A stretch of DNA of 64,000 bases, from the NCBI GenBank assembly GCA_010645155.1, contig CM021315.1, positions 3,984,928 to 4,048,927 of the forward strand, in the 5' to 3' direction. Below, piece by piece: positions 28,001 to 37,175 of this stretch. Position 1 is the stretch's first letter. Every line of letters begins with the position of its first letter. Below the pieces are notes generated by a model. It saw only the letters and a list, made by a program, of their open reading frames with translations, was not told the origin of the DNA and did not search any database. The position numbers were made by a program, and so were the translations under genes. Origin of the DNA: Tigriopus japonicus (taxonomy: Eukaryota > Arthropoda > Copepoda > Harpacticoida > Harpacticidae).

Positions 28001-31000
28001 ACCTTAACCATCAACAGGTATTCCCAAAGCTTTGTCGGGGTTTCCTAAGCAACCATTAGAATCGGAAATATTCACAAAAGGTGTTCAGAATGATCAAATG
28101 ATATTTTTCCATTCCGTGGCTTTCTCAGTTGAGCTCCTTTTATTCTATAGTAGGGTACATCAAGCCATGAAATATTTACGTATGCGCTAAAAAAGTTCAA
28201 GGGAAAGAAGCGTCATTTTCGTTTTTTTGAAACAAATTTATGCCATTGTCGTTGCCACCATCAAACCACGAAGTTCCCGTTAAAACAAAATTTGATTTTG
28301 CTATCAGTTTATATAAATCATGCCAAAGAGTCTAACTTAGTTATCAAATTGCGTAAGAAGCACTGCTCAAGCTATTGCTTTGATATTTTTGGGATCAAAG
28401 GCTCCGATTTGCTGCATTTTTTTTCTTCCGCTTCTTGGTTTGCTGGGCTTTTTGGAAGCTTCATATTAAAGCCACTTGTCGTCAGGGCAAATTGACACTT
28501 CTTTCCCATGAGCTTCTTTAGTATACACGTGAGCTTGACTGCATGCTATTAGATCGTATTTTGAGGTCAAGTGTGTAGATGGAAAAGTCTTTCAGCCTTC
28601 GTGAACTGAGTGTGACTGGATTGGAAGGCAATGATAAGCAAAGGCCCGATGGATTTGACATGGTCTTCTTTCTTGATCCACATTCAGGGTACAAACTGAG
28701 GAGAATACAAGCAATGGTTAGCGTACGGCAGGTTTTTGGTCAGATTATTGACCCTTAAAATTCGAATGCAACTTTAGGCCATCTAACAGGATCAAAAACG
28801 TATCCTTTGTGGGATGATACAAAACTTGGACGAAATTAATGAAGTACAACTAGCCTGTCATGTAACCGATTTTATGCATCAACATTCCATGTCTAAATGC
28901 TCATGCTCTCATGTCATATTTCGCTCCTTTTTAAAAAAAACACACCGACTTTATTCTAACCTCGCGCGTAGGCATTTCAAGAAAGAAATCGACATTTGAA
29001 AACTGACTTAAGGGCAAGATGACGTTTCGATATCAATTATGAGAGCACTCGGCAGTATCTTGACAAGACAGAGGGTGTGAGGTATAGCCCGTATGTTAAG
29101 CAAAGGCTCACAGAGTTGACTTAGTTGAAAGACATGCAAATAAATTCCGAAGTGGCATAAAGTCAAGTGAAGGAAAAAGCATTGACAGCTTCAATCAATC
29201 CCTTTCTAAAATACCTACTACCAGATGGCGCCAAACATTGAGAAACTTTGAGCTAGGGCTCAAATATCAGGAAAGATTTCAAAGTAAAAAAGAAGTTTAG
29301 CTGGAGTATCAGTTTAAAGGATAGGAAAAATCCTATCCCTTGATGATAATTCTGAAATATCAGTTGCGATTTATATCAGCTCAGCAAATCTATTTGCATT
29401 TGTATTTTTCATATTTGCAATAAAACATCAGGCGTGATTTTCAAGAATAAATTTGAAAATGTCAAGTGACAAAATGTTAAGCGTCTTTTTTTAAAAATCC
29501 GGTAATTCACTTTGATTATTTTTTGTGTCGGCCGCTTTCGTTGTTCAATTTTTTACCCAAATATTATATGGGCAGCAGGTCTAACCTGTCTTAAATGAAT
29601 GACTTCTGTGTCAATTTAAGTGAATAATTCTTGGACCTGTATCGACCTGAAAAACCGACAGCACTTTCAGCGAAAGACACGTTTTTCTTATGTCGTTTCA
29701 AAGTTTTGAATCATGGCCGTTTTTAAACAACTTTCTTGACTTTATGGATCACTCTTTACGAAACTATGTTTGTCAGCCTAAACTTGATGAAATTGAATTC
29801 GATATCAAATGAGATCAAAGACGTTCCAATCGCTGAATCCACAAAAACTGATAAATCCTTAAATCCTTTGTTCGTCAAACAATAGTTTCAATTGGTTTTT
29901 TTTTCAATCAAAAGCGATAACTTAGATTACGGAGAGGAAAATGGTTGAACAAACATTGTTAGGTAATTAGTAGCCACAGAAATTTTAGAGCCGACATGCG
30001 AGGTCAGTCCGTGGAAAGTTCTTGGTCAGCCCTATCTATCTTTTTAAGGTTTTAAGGAAGACCACTTTTAAGATGACCACGACTGCTCTATTGCAACATG
30101 TGTAACCAAGAACCACTGAATTTCACTGGACTGGGAGGCTAACTAAAAGAATCATGATTTCCAAGGGAATAAATCAATCACATTCTTCTGCAAATGAGAC
30201 CTTGTCTTGGTTGATTTGAATATGTATTCCGATTTACAGCTTAATCGAACGGCCGAGTCCAAAGTTATGCTCACTCTAAGTAAGTTTAGTGCAAATCCTA
30301 CCGAGAAGGAATGAACTAACCCTTTTCTGGTAATTGTTTTACCACAAAAGCTCAAACTCATTTATTCTATACTCTCTTCATTACGTTAGTTTGAAATCGC
30401 ATAACTTTTCAGTCCGTCATTCGACTGAGCTGACATTTGAAATATGTAGTGTAATGAAAACAAGCACGGTCCGGTTTGCAGTAGAACGTAATTGAATTGA
30501 TCCTTTTGGAAATCATAATTCTCATCGTAAGCCTCCCACTCCAACAATTCGGTGCTTCTTGGTTGAACTGAGCAATGCCATTTTTCAGAGGATAAACTCA
30601 GTTGATTTTGTACAAAAGGAAAATAAAAACTTTGAATACCTAGAAATTAGGGTCATTGACCTTGCAATTTTTCAAATATGTTGGTGTAAAATGTTGTATT
30701 CGTTCCAAAATTGGTCATTATCGAGAATCGTGAAAATTCTTATCCAGGATTTGCATGGTCAGCGGCCCAAGTCTCGAATTTTGCGTTTTTAGTGCATAAC
30801 CCGTGTACGTTTCATGTCTTATTAAGACTCATAGACTTCTTTTCTTTGGCCCAACCTTCAAGATTAGACATGTTGGGATACCAAACAGTCCATCCCAACC
30901 CAAAATTCTGCCCTCCTTGCCTTGAGGGACAATTGAAAGGCATTGTACCAACTGTCCCAATTATTTAATCGATGTCATTATCTTATCCATCCCCAAGGGC

Positions 31001-34000
31001 GGCTCCAACACTGCTTTACGCAAAACAACTAAAATTCATTAATACTTCGGAATTCTCAAATTGTAAATTAGAAAAATAAATATCGAAAACTACAATACTT
31101 TTGATGGTCTCAAGTGGTCTACATTTAATCCGCCGACCTTGCAAGAGTTAGGTATGCATTGTATGATTCTACTCCTTTTTGGACACATTTAGGAGAACAA
31201 TCTTCGGGAATTGTAGCGTTATTTAGGCAACTTTTGGTCAGTTATTGGTGAAAATTGTCCCCTAGGAATGCAAAATATTCTCGAATCTGTTAATATTTGC
31301 GGGTTAGTCAATGCACGGTGAGTAGAATGAGATTTGCTTTCTGACAAATATTTTTTCATAAATTATTGATTTTAATTCAAGGTCTTAACCACTAAAAGTT
31401 AAAGACGAAACGCTAATAACGAAGTGTCGGTGTTTCTTGTAAACGTTCCCATAGCTAAAGATGAAAGGAACAACGGTGTTGAAGGTAAAATAGAAGTCTA
31501 TGCATTTTCTCTAAGGAACACGTAAATCCTCAAGGAGGCATAACTCACCTTCGAAGGGAACAAACATTCTGAGTAACACGATCATCCAACAGAACAAATC
31601 AAATGTTCCAAATCCATGGTTATGTTAGAGCTTCCAATAACCCTTTCATCTGGACTACCAATCTTAAATGAAAATAGGTCGGAAAACAATCAAGGTGTTA
31701 CTAAATGGGTTATCTGGACAATCAAACAGAGAAGGAAGGTCGAGAGGCACTTGTAACACAATTATTCCAACTGTATTAAATGCCTAGAAATCTCTCGATT
31801 CTTCCTCCTCCACTCGATGATGTAACTGAAGCAAGAAAATTCTAGTTATTAGTCTTTTTAAGTGCTCTTAACCTTGTGCTACTTGAAACCAATGTTCCAT
31901 TTACTTATTCCGATATATTTCTACAACCTTTATTCATTATTCATGTCTTTTTCTCTGTATTTCTTTCAGCCATGTGCTTTTAACTTTAGTCTGCTCATCG
32001 AACTTCTTCATCTACTACTTCAAGCACGGGAATATTTGCCGGAAAAAATCCTGGCAAAACTGCGAGAACAAGTACGGGAACGCCCCCACCACCGCAGGAA
32101 TCGGTACTACAACCAATGGATGTACGGCCTTAACAGAGATCTCAGAGAACTTTTCACGGGCAGATTCGTTCCTGTCGACAAGTGGAAGGTAGGGTCAAAG
32201 CTGATAAAAACCAAAGCAGAATCGAGGAATATTATTGCGCCTGCTTTAGCTTACTATTATACTGCTTCTTTCCACGTAATCGCATTCCCAACCGTCACGG
32301 AAATGAACCAATGGAATTATACGAGCCCTTAGACATGATTCTCTCGCTCCATTGAACGAACAAGCAAAGGAGTTTTGGAATGAATGTGGGGAAATCGAGG
32401 GTCACGTGGCTAATTTTAGAATGGGTTCTAAGGTTACTTCGCAGGAATCGGGATGGATTTCGTATCATAGAGACAAAAACAGGACTTCTCTAGGATTACC
32501 AAGTTCAGCTTTCGAGAAGACTTTTAGCAATGAAGAAGCGTTTAAGAATTTACAAGGTTTTTCCACCTAAGAATTTGCCAAATTTTTGGACAAACTTGTC
32601 TCCTTTTACTCATTTCGCTATATGGTGATAGGGTACAGTCACCCTACTGCCGTATTTTTATTGCTTTTAGCGTGGTGTGCTGATCTTGCAAAAACATAAG
32701 TCATGGGAAAAAATGAGGTCTTTAGCCATACTGAAGATAACAGTTGGTGGTTGAGCTCAAACGAGATAAAATTCTCCGCTATTGAGAATCGCATACCTCA
32801 GATACAACAGAAAAGCAAAAGAGACAGTTCAAAGAGAAAAAAAGAAAAGGCATTTTTGAAAATTGACCACAGTCGACAATTTTGTTACATAAATAATCAC
32901 TATAAAATTTCTTTGGTGAGACAAATCACACTGAAAAGTTCCTCTGGTTGTTCGAAAAGATTTAAAAACGCCTAAAGAAAAGTCCTTGCCTGATAAATAG
33001 TTGGTCAATAATAGTTCTTTTCGCTTTGCGCCCAAGAGTTATCACGCAACCTTTAGCACATGCTTTGTTGAAAAAAGTTTCTCTCAAGCTCCTCTGCAGT
33101 GTTTAGGTTTCCTTCATTTTTATCTGCTTTGACTTTTCTTCCAGTTGCTTATATGTTTTGAACAGGCTTATTGGTCTTAAATTGATGTCGTGCTTTGCAT
33201 GTTAATGTTCTGTTTTACACGTCCAACGAACGGTCTCTGCATGGTCGTAAAGTGCCGCATGATCCATTGAGTGGTTTTGAAGGTTTCTCTGAAGACTTTT
33301 TTTCAATCTAGGGACTATCATGCACTTCATGTTCGATTCTTGTACCCCATTCCCAATAGCATTTGATTACGTGAATCAAATAAACAGTTGGATTCCATGG
33401 CTGGTTTTCAAGGAGAAAAGAATCAGCTTGAAGCGTGTGGGGAAAATTGACGTAACTAATGTTGTGCGGTGGAAAGATATTAACCTTGTTTTATTCATGT
33501 AGAGATTTGCCGTTGGCAGTTGAATGGTATTGAGACGCGTAAACGATACACAAAATAGTTACTTTTACTTAGCCTGTTTGAAAAAAAAATCTTAGCCTTC
33601 CTTGACACAGGTTTCTTTCTCTTTTTTCCCTTGCATCGTCCTATCTTTTTTTACCTTTTTGGCATTAATAGCTTCTTCCAGATACTCTTTTAAGGTCATT
33701 TTTTCCGTCATTATCTTAAGTTTAAAAGGGTGTCGTGGTTAGCGCGGTTTCTTGTAATGAGTGAGGCCCCAGGTTCGTTTCTCCTCCCCGACCTTTCTCC
33801 AGGAAACTTTTAGACGTTAATCCACACCCACTGACTTGAAATTCTCTATCGAAAATGTTGGGACGATGTGATGGCTGGCTTTGTTGGCAGGGCGAGCCTC
33901 AATCCTCCGACCCTATAATCAACAATCCAAAAAAAAATGAATTCTCAGCGGACAAAGCAACCGGGTTCGTTTTATAACAGTTTAGGTATCTTTTATTTGA

Positions 34001-35408
34001 AGTAAACTCGTTTTTATGCCATTTCTTGCTATTTGTTAACAACGGAAATCGGTATTCATCATTTCTAGTAAATTGTGTATTTTGGTAAATTGATCATGTT
34101 TCTAGTTTTTTCAGGAATGCTTCTAAGCCTCCCAAAATATACATTTATTCCTAGAAACACATGATTCAGCTTCATGCTTTTAGGCAAATGACTAGAAAGT
34201 AAACCCATTCCAATATTGATAATTGAGTGAGATAGATCAACATGGATATTGGTTTCCCATTTTAACTTTGCGTTTACAACTTTTCATGCCCTATCATTGT
34301 GGAAAAGAGATTGGACAAAGAAAGCGCAAGGGCTGAACAGAAACATTTTTGTGGAAACAATGCTCTTTCACATATACAAAAATACAAGAGGGAATGGTAT
34401 TTTCTTGAGAAATGTTTCCTTTGTTGCCAATTAAATGTCCATTCTAAACCTTCTCTCGCACATTTTAGTCACTCTTCTGAACTTTTGAGACGCCTTTCAC
34501 GTTTTTGTTACTTTGTAAAGCGCATAATAATATAAACGTTTAAGAGAACCATGCACACATTTAAGAATTTCCAATTGTTCTTTTTTCACTATTTATGTTA
34601 CATTTATTGATTTCCAAAATATCATGCATTTGAATGATCTAACATTGGAACCTTCTTTCTTAGGCCTATCCTTTGAAAATATTCTAGCAATTTTCGCAAA
34701 CTTGTTTCATGAACCTCATCCAATTCCAAGTATGAAAATTTCAAAAGTAACCAAAAGTAGTCGCGTTCAGTGTTTTTACAATTGCTGTTGTTGTTGATGT
34801 CATTGTTATCGTTATTGTTGTGGTCGTCTTCAAAAGGTGTCATTCTGTCTAAAAAGCAAAGTAAATCAGGCTCCTTTCTTTTGCGTTTTTCTCAGTATTG
34901 AAGCAAACAAAGAAAGTGTCCTTTGATGAGATTAAAAGGACCCTTTGCTGCTGGTTTCCACACATGAAAAGGATCACGCTTATTGTTCTGCCATTTTTTT
35001 ATAATTTGATGTCCAGTACAAGAAGTCAGAAAGCCTCTCTCTATTTTTTGCATGTTTTGGACTTCCTGGTTGTCAAATCTCGTAGATTTAAATGAACACA
35101 AAATTTGAACACTAACCTTGCTCTCATCCATTCAAGTCCGAGAAGCTTCACTTTGAAACCAGAATTCCGCCTATTGTTTGCTACCTCATTTTCGTTGATT
35201 CTGCCTATCAATTACTTCTGAATTAATTTCTTGATGGGGGTCTTTGTTATTGTTCGTCCAATGGTTCTCTTGAACTTCTCGAATCACTCAATGTTGAGCT
35301 TGCTTACATTCCAGATATCGATCCCAACGTAGTCGTTCTCGTTCCCCCCGACCGAAAACGACTCTGAAAACCGCTTCAACGTCGTTCAAGGAAGAAGATA
35401 TGCTTTGA
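15879..35408 (+). CDS. FMRFamide-receptor-like class A GPCR, 5'-partial, five exons
   Basis: Rhodopsin-class receptor, probably for an RFamide-type neuropeptide, acting at the plasma membrane. Proposed join: 15879-16072, 18925-19653, 23344-23451, 31970-32188, 35315-35408, giving 447 visible residues. Every intron is phase 2 with GT-AG ends, and each join restores family motifs. Seen in order: TM3 ending ALERFLAVCYPF (ERF replaces DRY), TM4 VIPVVVFTMLYNVPKFFEL, an ECL2 with four N-X-T sequons, TM5, a very long ICL3 of about 115 residues, TM6 IYIVLMFVICHSVRLIPNTY, the ECL3 segment PWPLWVARVT, and TM7 LSHVLLTLVCSSNFFIYYF, followed by a basic Ser-rich tail ending KEEDML. The VPKFFE, CHSVRLIPN and SSNFFIYY segments are typical of FMRFamide receptors. 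The N-terminus, TM1 and TM2 are missing. Ligand identity is inference; the family call is firm. Confidence 0.88.
16073..18924 (+). other. GPCR intron 1 (phase 2)
   Basis: 2,852 bp. Contains a GTAATTG/CAATTAC-rich stretch at about 17545-17670 that resembles 43140-43265, a dispersed repeat. No gene recognised inside. Confidence 0.6.
18925..19653 (+). CDS. GPCR exon b (TM4, ECL2, TM5, ICL3, start of TM6)
   Basis: Acceptor ctctccttgcag, donor CACAG|GTAAAG. Starting one base into a codon, it reads HVYSTRTFVIPVVV. It carries the four ECL2 sequons (NTT, NET, NAT, NYT), TM5 with the segment LLLLILGPFIVIIVLNF, and an ICL3 rich in Gly, Thr and Arg that contains the run RKRRRKSS. It stops inside TM6 at FVICH plus AG. 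Base composition is clearly richer in G and C than the flanking introns. Confidence 0.9.
20680..20906 (+). mobile_element. tRNA-derived SINE, family 1, copy 1
   Basis: The head has an A-box-like TGGTTAGTGCAG and a B box GGTTCGATTCT about 40 nt later. A body with GATGGCTGGCCTGGCTGG and a tail ATAAAAAA follow. The same architecture recurs at 33729-33938. It lies in GPCR intron 2. Confidence 0.75.
23344..23451 (+). CDS. GPCR exon c (end of TM6, ECL3)
   Basis: Acceptor caattcttctag, donor CTAAG|GTAAGT. The first base completes Ser (AG|C), giving CHSVRLIPNTYEMAH, a family signature. It runs through ECL3 (NNLLPWPLWVARVTNL) and ends with AG of the next Ser codon. Phase 2 on both sides. Confidence 0.9.
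26391..26518. repeat. 23-24 bp tandem repeat in GPCR intron 3
   Basis: About 5.5 copies of CAATTGTTAAGTTGTAAGTC plus TAAT. Early copies carry TTTATG in place of TGTAAG, so two subtypes lie in blocks. Confidence 0.88.
27276..27595. mobile_element. Fold-back hAT-like MITE, 320 bp
   Basis: Ends TAGAGCTCTATAT and, inverted, TAGAGCTCTATAT, with arms of about 110 bp sharing TTTGGCTCGCAACTGCTCGC and AAAAGGATGC. Flanked by GCGAAAGC (27268-27275) / GTGAAAGC (27596-27603), 7 of 8. The TIR resembles that of the 1,275-bp fold-back at 49058 (TAGAGCGCTATAAT). Confidence 0.82.
31970..32188 (+). CDS. GPCR exon d (TM7 and proximal C-tail)
   Basis: Acceptor tatttctttcag. The first base completes Ser, then HVLLTLVCSSNFFIYYFKHG, matching TM7 of FMRFamide receptors, where the usual NPxxY is replaced. 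The tail continues with NICRKKSWQNC and a Thr-rich stretch. The donor GGAAG|GTAGGG overlaps an in-frame TAG at 32190-32192, so an unspliced transcript would stop there. Confidence 0.87.
33729..33938 (+). mobile_element. tRNA-derived SINE, family 1, copy 2
   Basis: Head GTCGTGGTTAGCGCGG with B box GGTTCGTTTCT, the same body as the copy at 20680 (TTTCTCCAGGAAACTTT, GATGGCTGGCTTTG) and a nine-A tail. It lies in GPCR intron 4. Confidence 0.75.
35315..35408 (+). CDS. GPCR exon e (distal C-tail and stop)
   Basis: Acceptor gcttacattccag. The first base completes Arg (AG|A), then YRSQRSRSRSPRPKTTLK and, further on, KEEDML followed by TGA. Phase 2 agrees with the donor at 32189. The Arg/Ser-rich tail is plausible for receptor phosphorylation. 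There is no conserved motif to prove the join, so exon d ending at 32192 remains an alternative. Confidence 0.6.
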
Positions 35409-35538
35409 ATCGTGTGTGAGTTGTGCGAAAATAGCCAGATTGAATTGGTTTATGTTTCACAACCCACAAACACATGAAGCCAGGCATGAAATCGGAGTTG
35501 ATTGATAGTTCAACAAGGAGAGCGACAAACAGACATAC

Positions 35539-35626
35539 CTATGAAGATCCCTGAGGACGTCAAAAAGTTTGGCTTCTGCTTCGTTGGGGATTTCCTCACT
35601 CTCACAAGAATCAAATGTGGGAGGCC
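35539..35626 (-). CDS. Candidate orphan exon, minus strand
   Basis: Flanked on the minus strand by a good acceptor (cttttttccacaag) and a good donor (CATAG|GTATGT). It reads PPTFDSCESEEIPNEAEAKL and then FDVLRDLH, acidic and coding-like, entering phase 1 and leaving phase 2. No partner exon was identified, and the plus strand is also open here, so strand and reality are uncertain. Confidence 0.25.
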
Positions 35627-35772
35627 CTTGTGGAAAAAAGTTTGGACACAATATTGTCAAATGGGTTTTTTTTTGGTTGAATTGTCAGATATTCACTTTT
35701 TGTCAGTCAGAAGGATGTTGTGGACGTAATATGCCCCAAATCTTGTTCATTATTGTCATTTGTTGGTGTATA

Positions 35773-35778
35773 ATAAAT
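35773..35778 (+). promoter_or_regulatory. Candidate polyadenylation signal for the GPCR
   Basis: The first AATAAA I noticed after the proposed GPCR stop, about 365 nt downstream. It could serve the receptor transcript; no cleavage site can be assigned from sequence. Confidence 0.3.
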
Positions 35779-36110
35779 GGTTTATCTATGTTCTGTAACT
35801 GTCAAATCACAAGTTATTGAAGAATGGACATTAGTCTGTTTTCATGCTTAAAAACGCATAAAACCTTTGAAGGACAAGAGACATTTTTTTCGCATCAAAG
35901 ACGTGTGCTTTCAAAGACTTGTCTTTGAAGCCAGCTTAGGGTTTATGTCAGTATCAAGTTCAAGTATCTTTTGCACCTGAACCCTTTGTTGTCGAATCAG
36001 CATCTTTGTTGGTATCGATCTGTTTAACCCCTTTCAGAATCCAGCAAAAATGAAGAAGATATAATATTTTCATTAGTAATGGAGATTTCTATCAACGTTA
36101 TTGTTTAAAA

Positions 36111-36450
36111 TAGTGATGGACCGAAAGTGCTTTCGGCCGAAATTACGGCCGAAATTTCGGTTTCGGTTTCGGTTATGCCTACCGAAACCGAAAGCAGACA
36201 TGCACAATAAAGGATGGAGTTTGACAACAAAATCGAAAAAAAATTCGTCCAAAAACCTCTGAAATTCAAGTTTCCTGATTTTTCAAAATTTGCGACTACC
36301 CAACATCGAACACAGGAGCAATTTAATTTTTAAGGTGGATTTTGCATTTATACAATTGTGTAGTCAGCTGCTTTCGTTTTCGGTTTCAGTTAAGCCCTCT
36401 TTCGGCCGAAACTTCCGGTTTCGGTTATGAGCCCTTTCGGTCCTTCACTA
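36111..36450. mobile_element. hAT MITE, CCGAAA family, 340 bp
   Basis: TIRs TAGTGATGGACCGAAAG and, inverted, TAGTGAAGGACCGAAAG. Perfect 8-bp duplication GTTTAAAA (36103-36110, 36451-36458), fitting nTnnnnAn. The subterminal parts are repeats of TTTCGGTTTCGG / CCGAAACCGAAA. Lies between the GPCR and the A4GALT-like gene. Related copies: 48719-49042 and a fragment at 40824-40899. Confidence 0.85.
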
Positions 36451-36970
36451 GTTTAAAACGGCTTAAGGTAACCATTATGATTGACCATGATACTTTATGT
36501 GATTTGCAAAAACAAAAAGAGCATAATTTGCCGCTCTCAAATAGAAAAGACCTATTCATTTTAAGATGTTTTTACTTGTCTACCAGGGTCTCTTAAAAAC
36601 TGGAGAAGTCAAAAAATTATTGCTTTCCTCACTGAAAAAGAAAATAGTAATATTTGTTTTTCTCTGATTTTTTTAAGGAATTTCTTTGTTTATTTGGTAT
36701 CAAGAAAGAAAATCGAAAGTTATTGGAAATGAAAGAAGACTTTCTAATCGGTTTTTCTGTTTTGCCAATCCTACTGATGATTCATTTAATATTATGTTTT
36801 AGAGTATTTTACAAAGTCAAAAATGCTTTGTTTTATTCCGCCACAGAATTTCGAGGTTGCGTTAGTTTCCAAGTCAACATTCCGTTCCCTCTGTGATGCG
36901 TCTCAGGTTACCATTGACTTAGCACATTTTCTTGTGATGATTTTCCAAAATACCATGTGAATTCGCAACC

Positions 36971-37175
36971 ATGAACTTGCCTGGCCATATGTTGGCTACT
37001 TTTGTATTATCTTTTGTGCTTGCCAAAGTATCTAGTCAACCCGAAGGTGTGTGCCCAAGTTCATTGAGCTCCCAAGACATAGAATGTAGTTCAAACAAAC
37101 GTGGAAACGTCTCCTTGTCAATTTTGGAATCCGATTGGATCAACGTAAATAAACTATTTTTCATTGAAACTTCAG
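36971..37175 (+). CDS. A4GALT-like exon 1 (start, hydrophobic N-terminus)
   Basis: ATG at 36971 (context caaccATGaac) opens MNLPGHMLATFVLSFVLAK. The exon ends LFFIETS plus one base, donor TTCAG|GTAAAG. It contains one NVS sequon. Unspliced read-through would give an unrelated tail and stop at 37339. Confidence 0.85.

Larger units (their letters stand above)
23452..31969 (+). other. GPCR intron 3 (phase 2, 8.5 kb)
   Basis: The largest intron of the window. Apart from the tandem repeat and the fold-back element listed here, I recognise nothing coding; several frames of 60-90 codons look like chance. Confidence 0.5.

Noticed and set aside
32352..32570. 72-codon frame just downstream of GPCR exon d
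   Set aside because: Lies in the next intron or 3' UTR, has no splice support and no receptor-like sequence.
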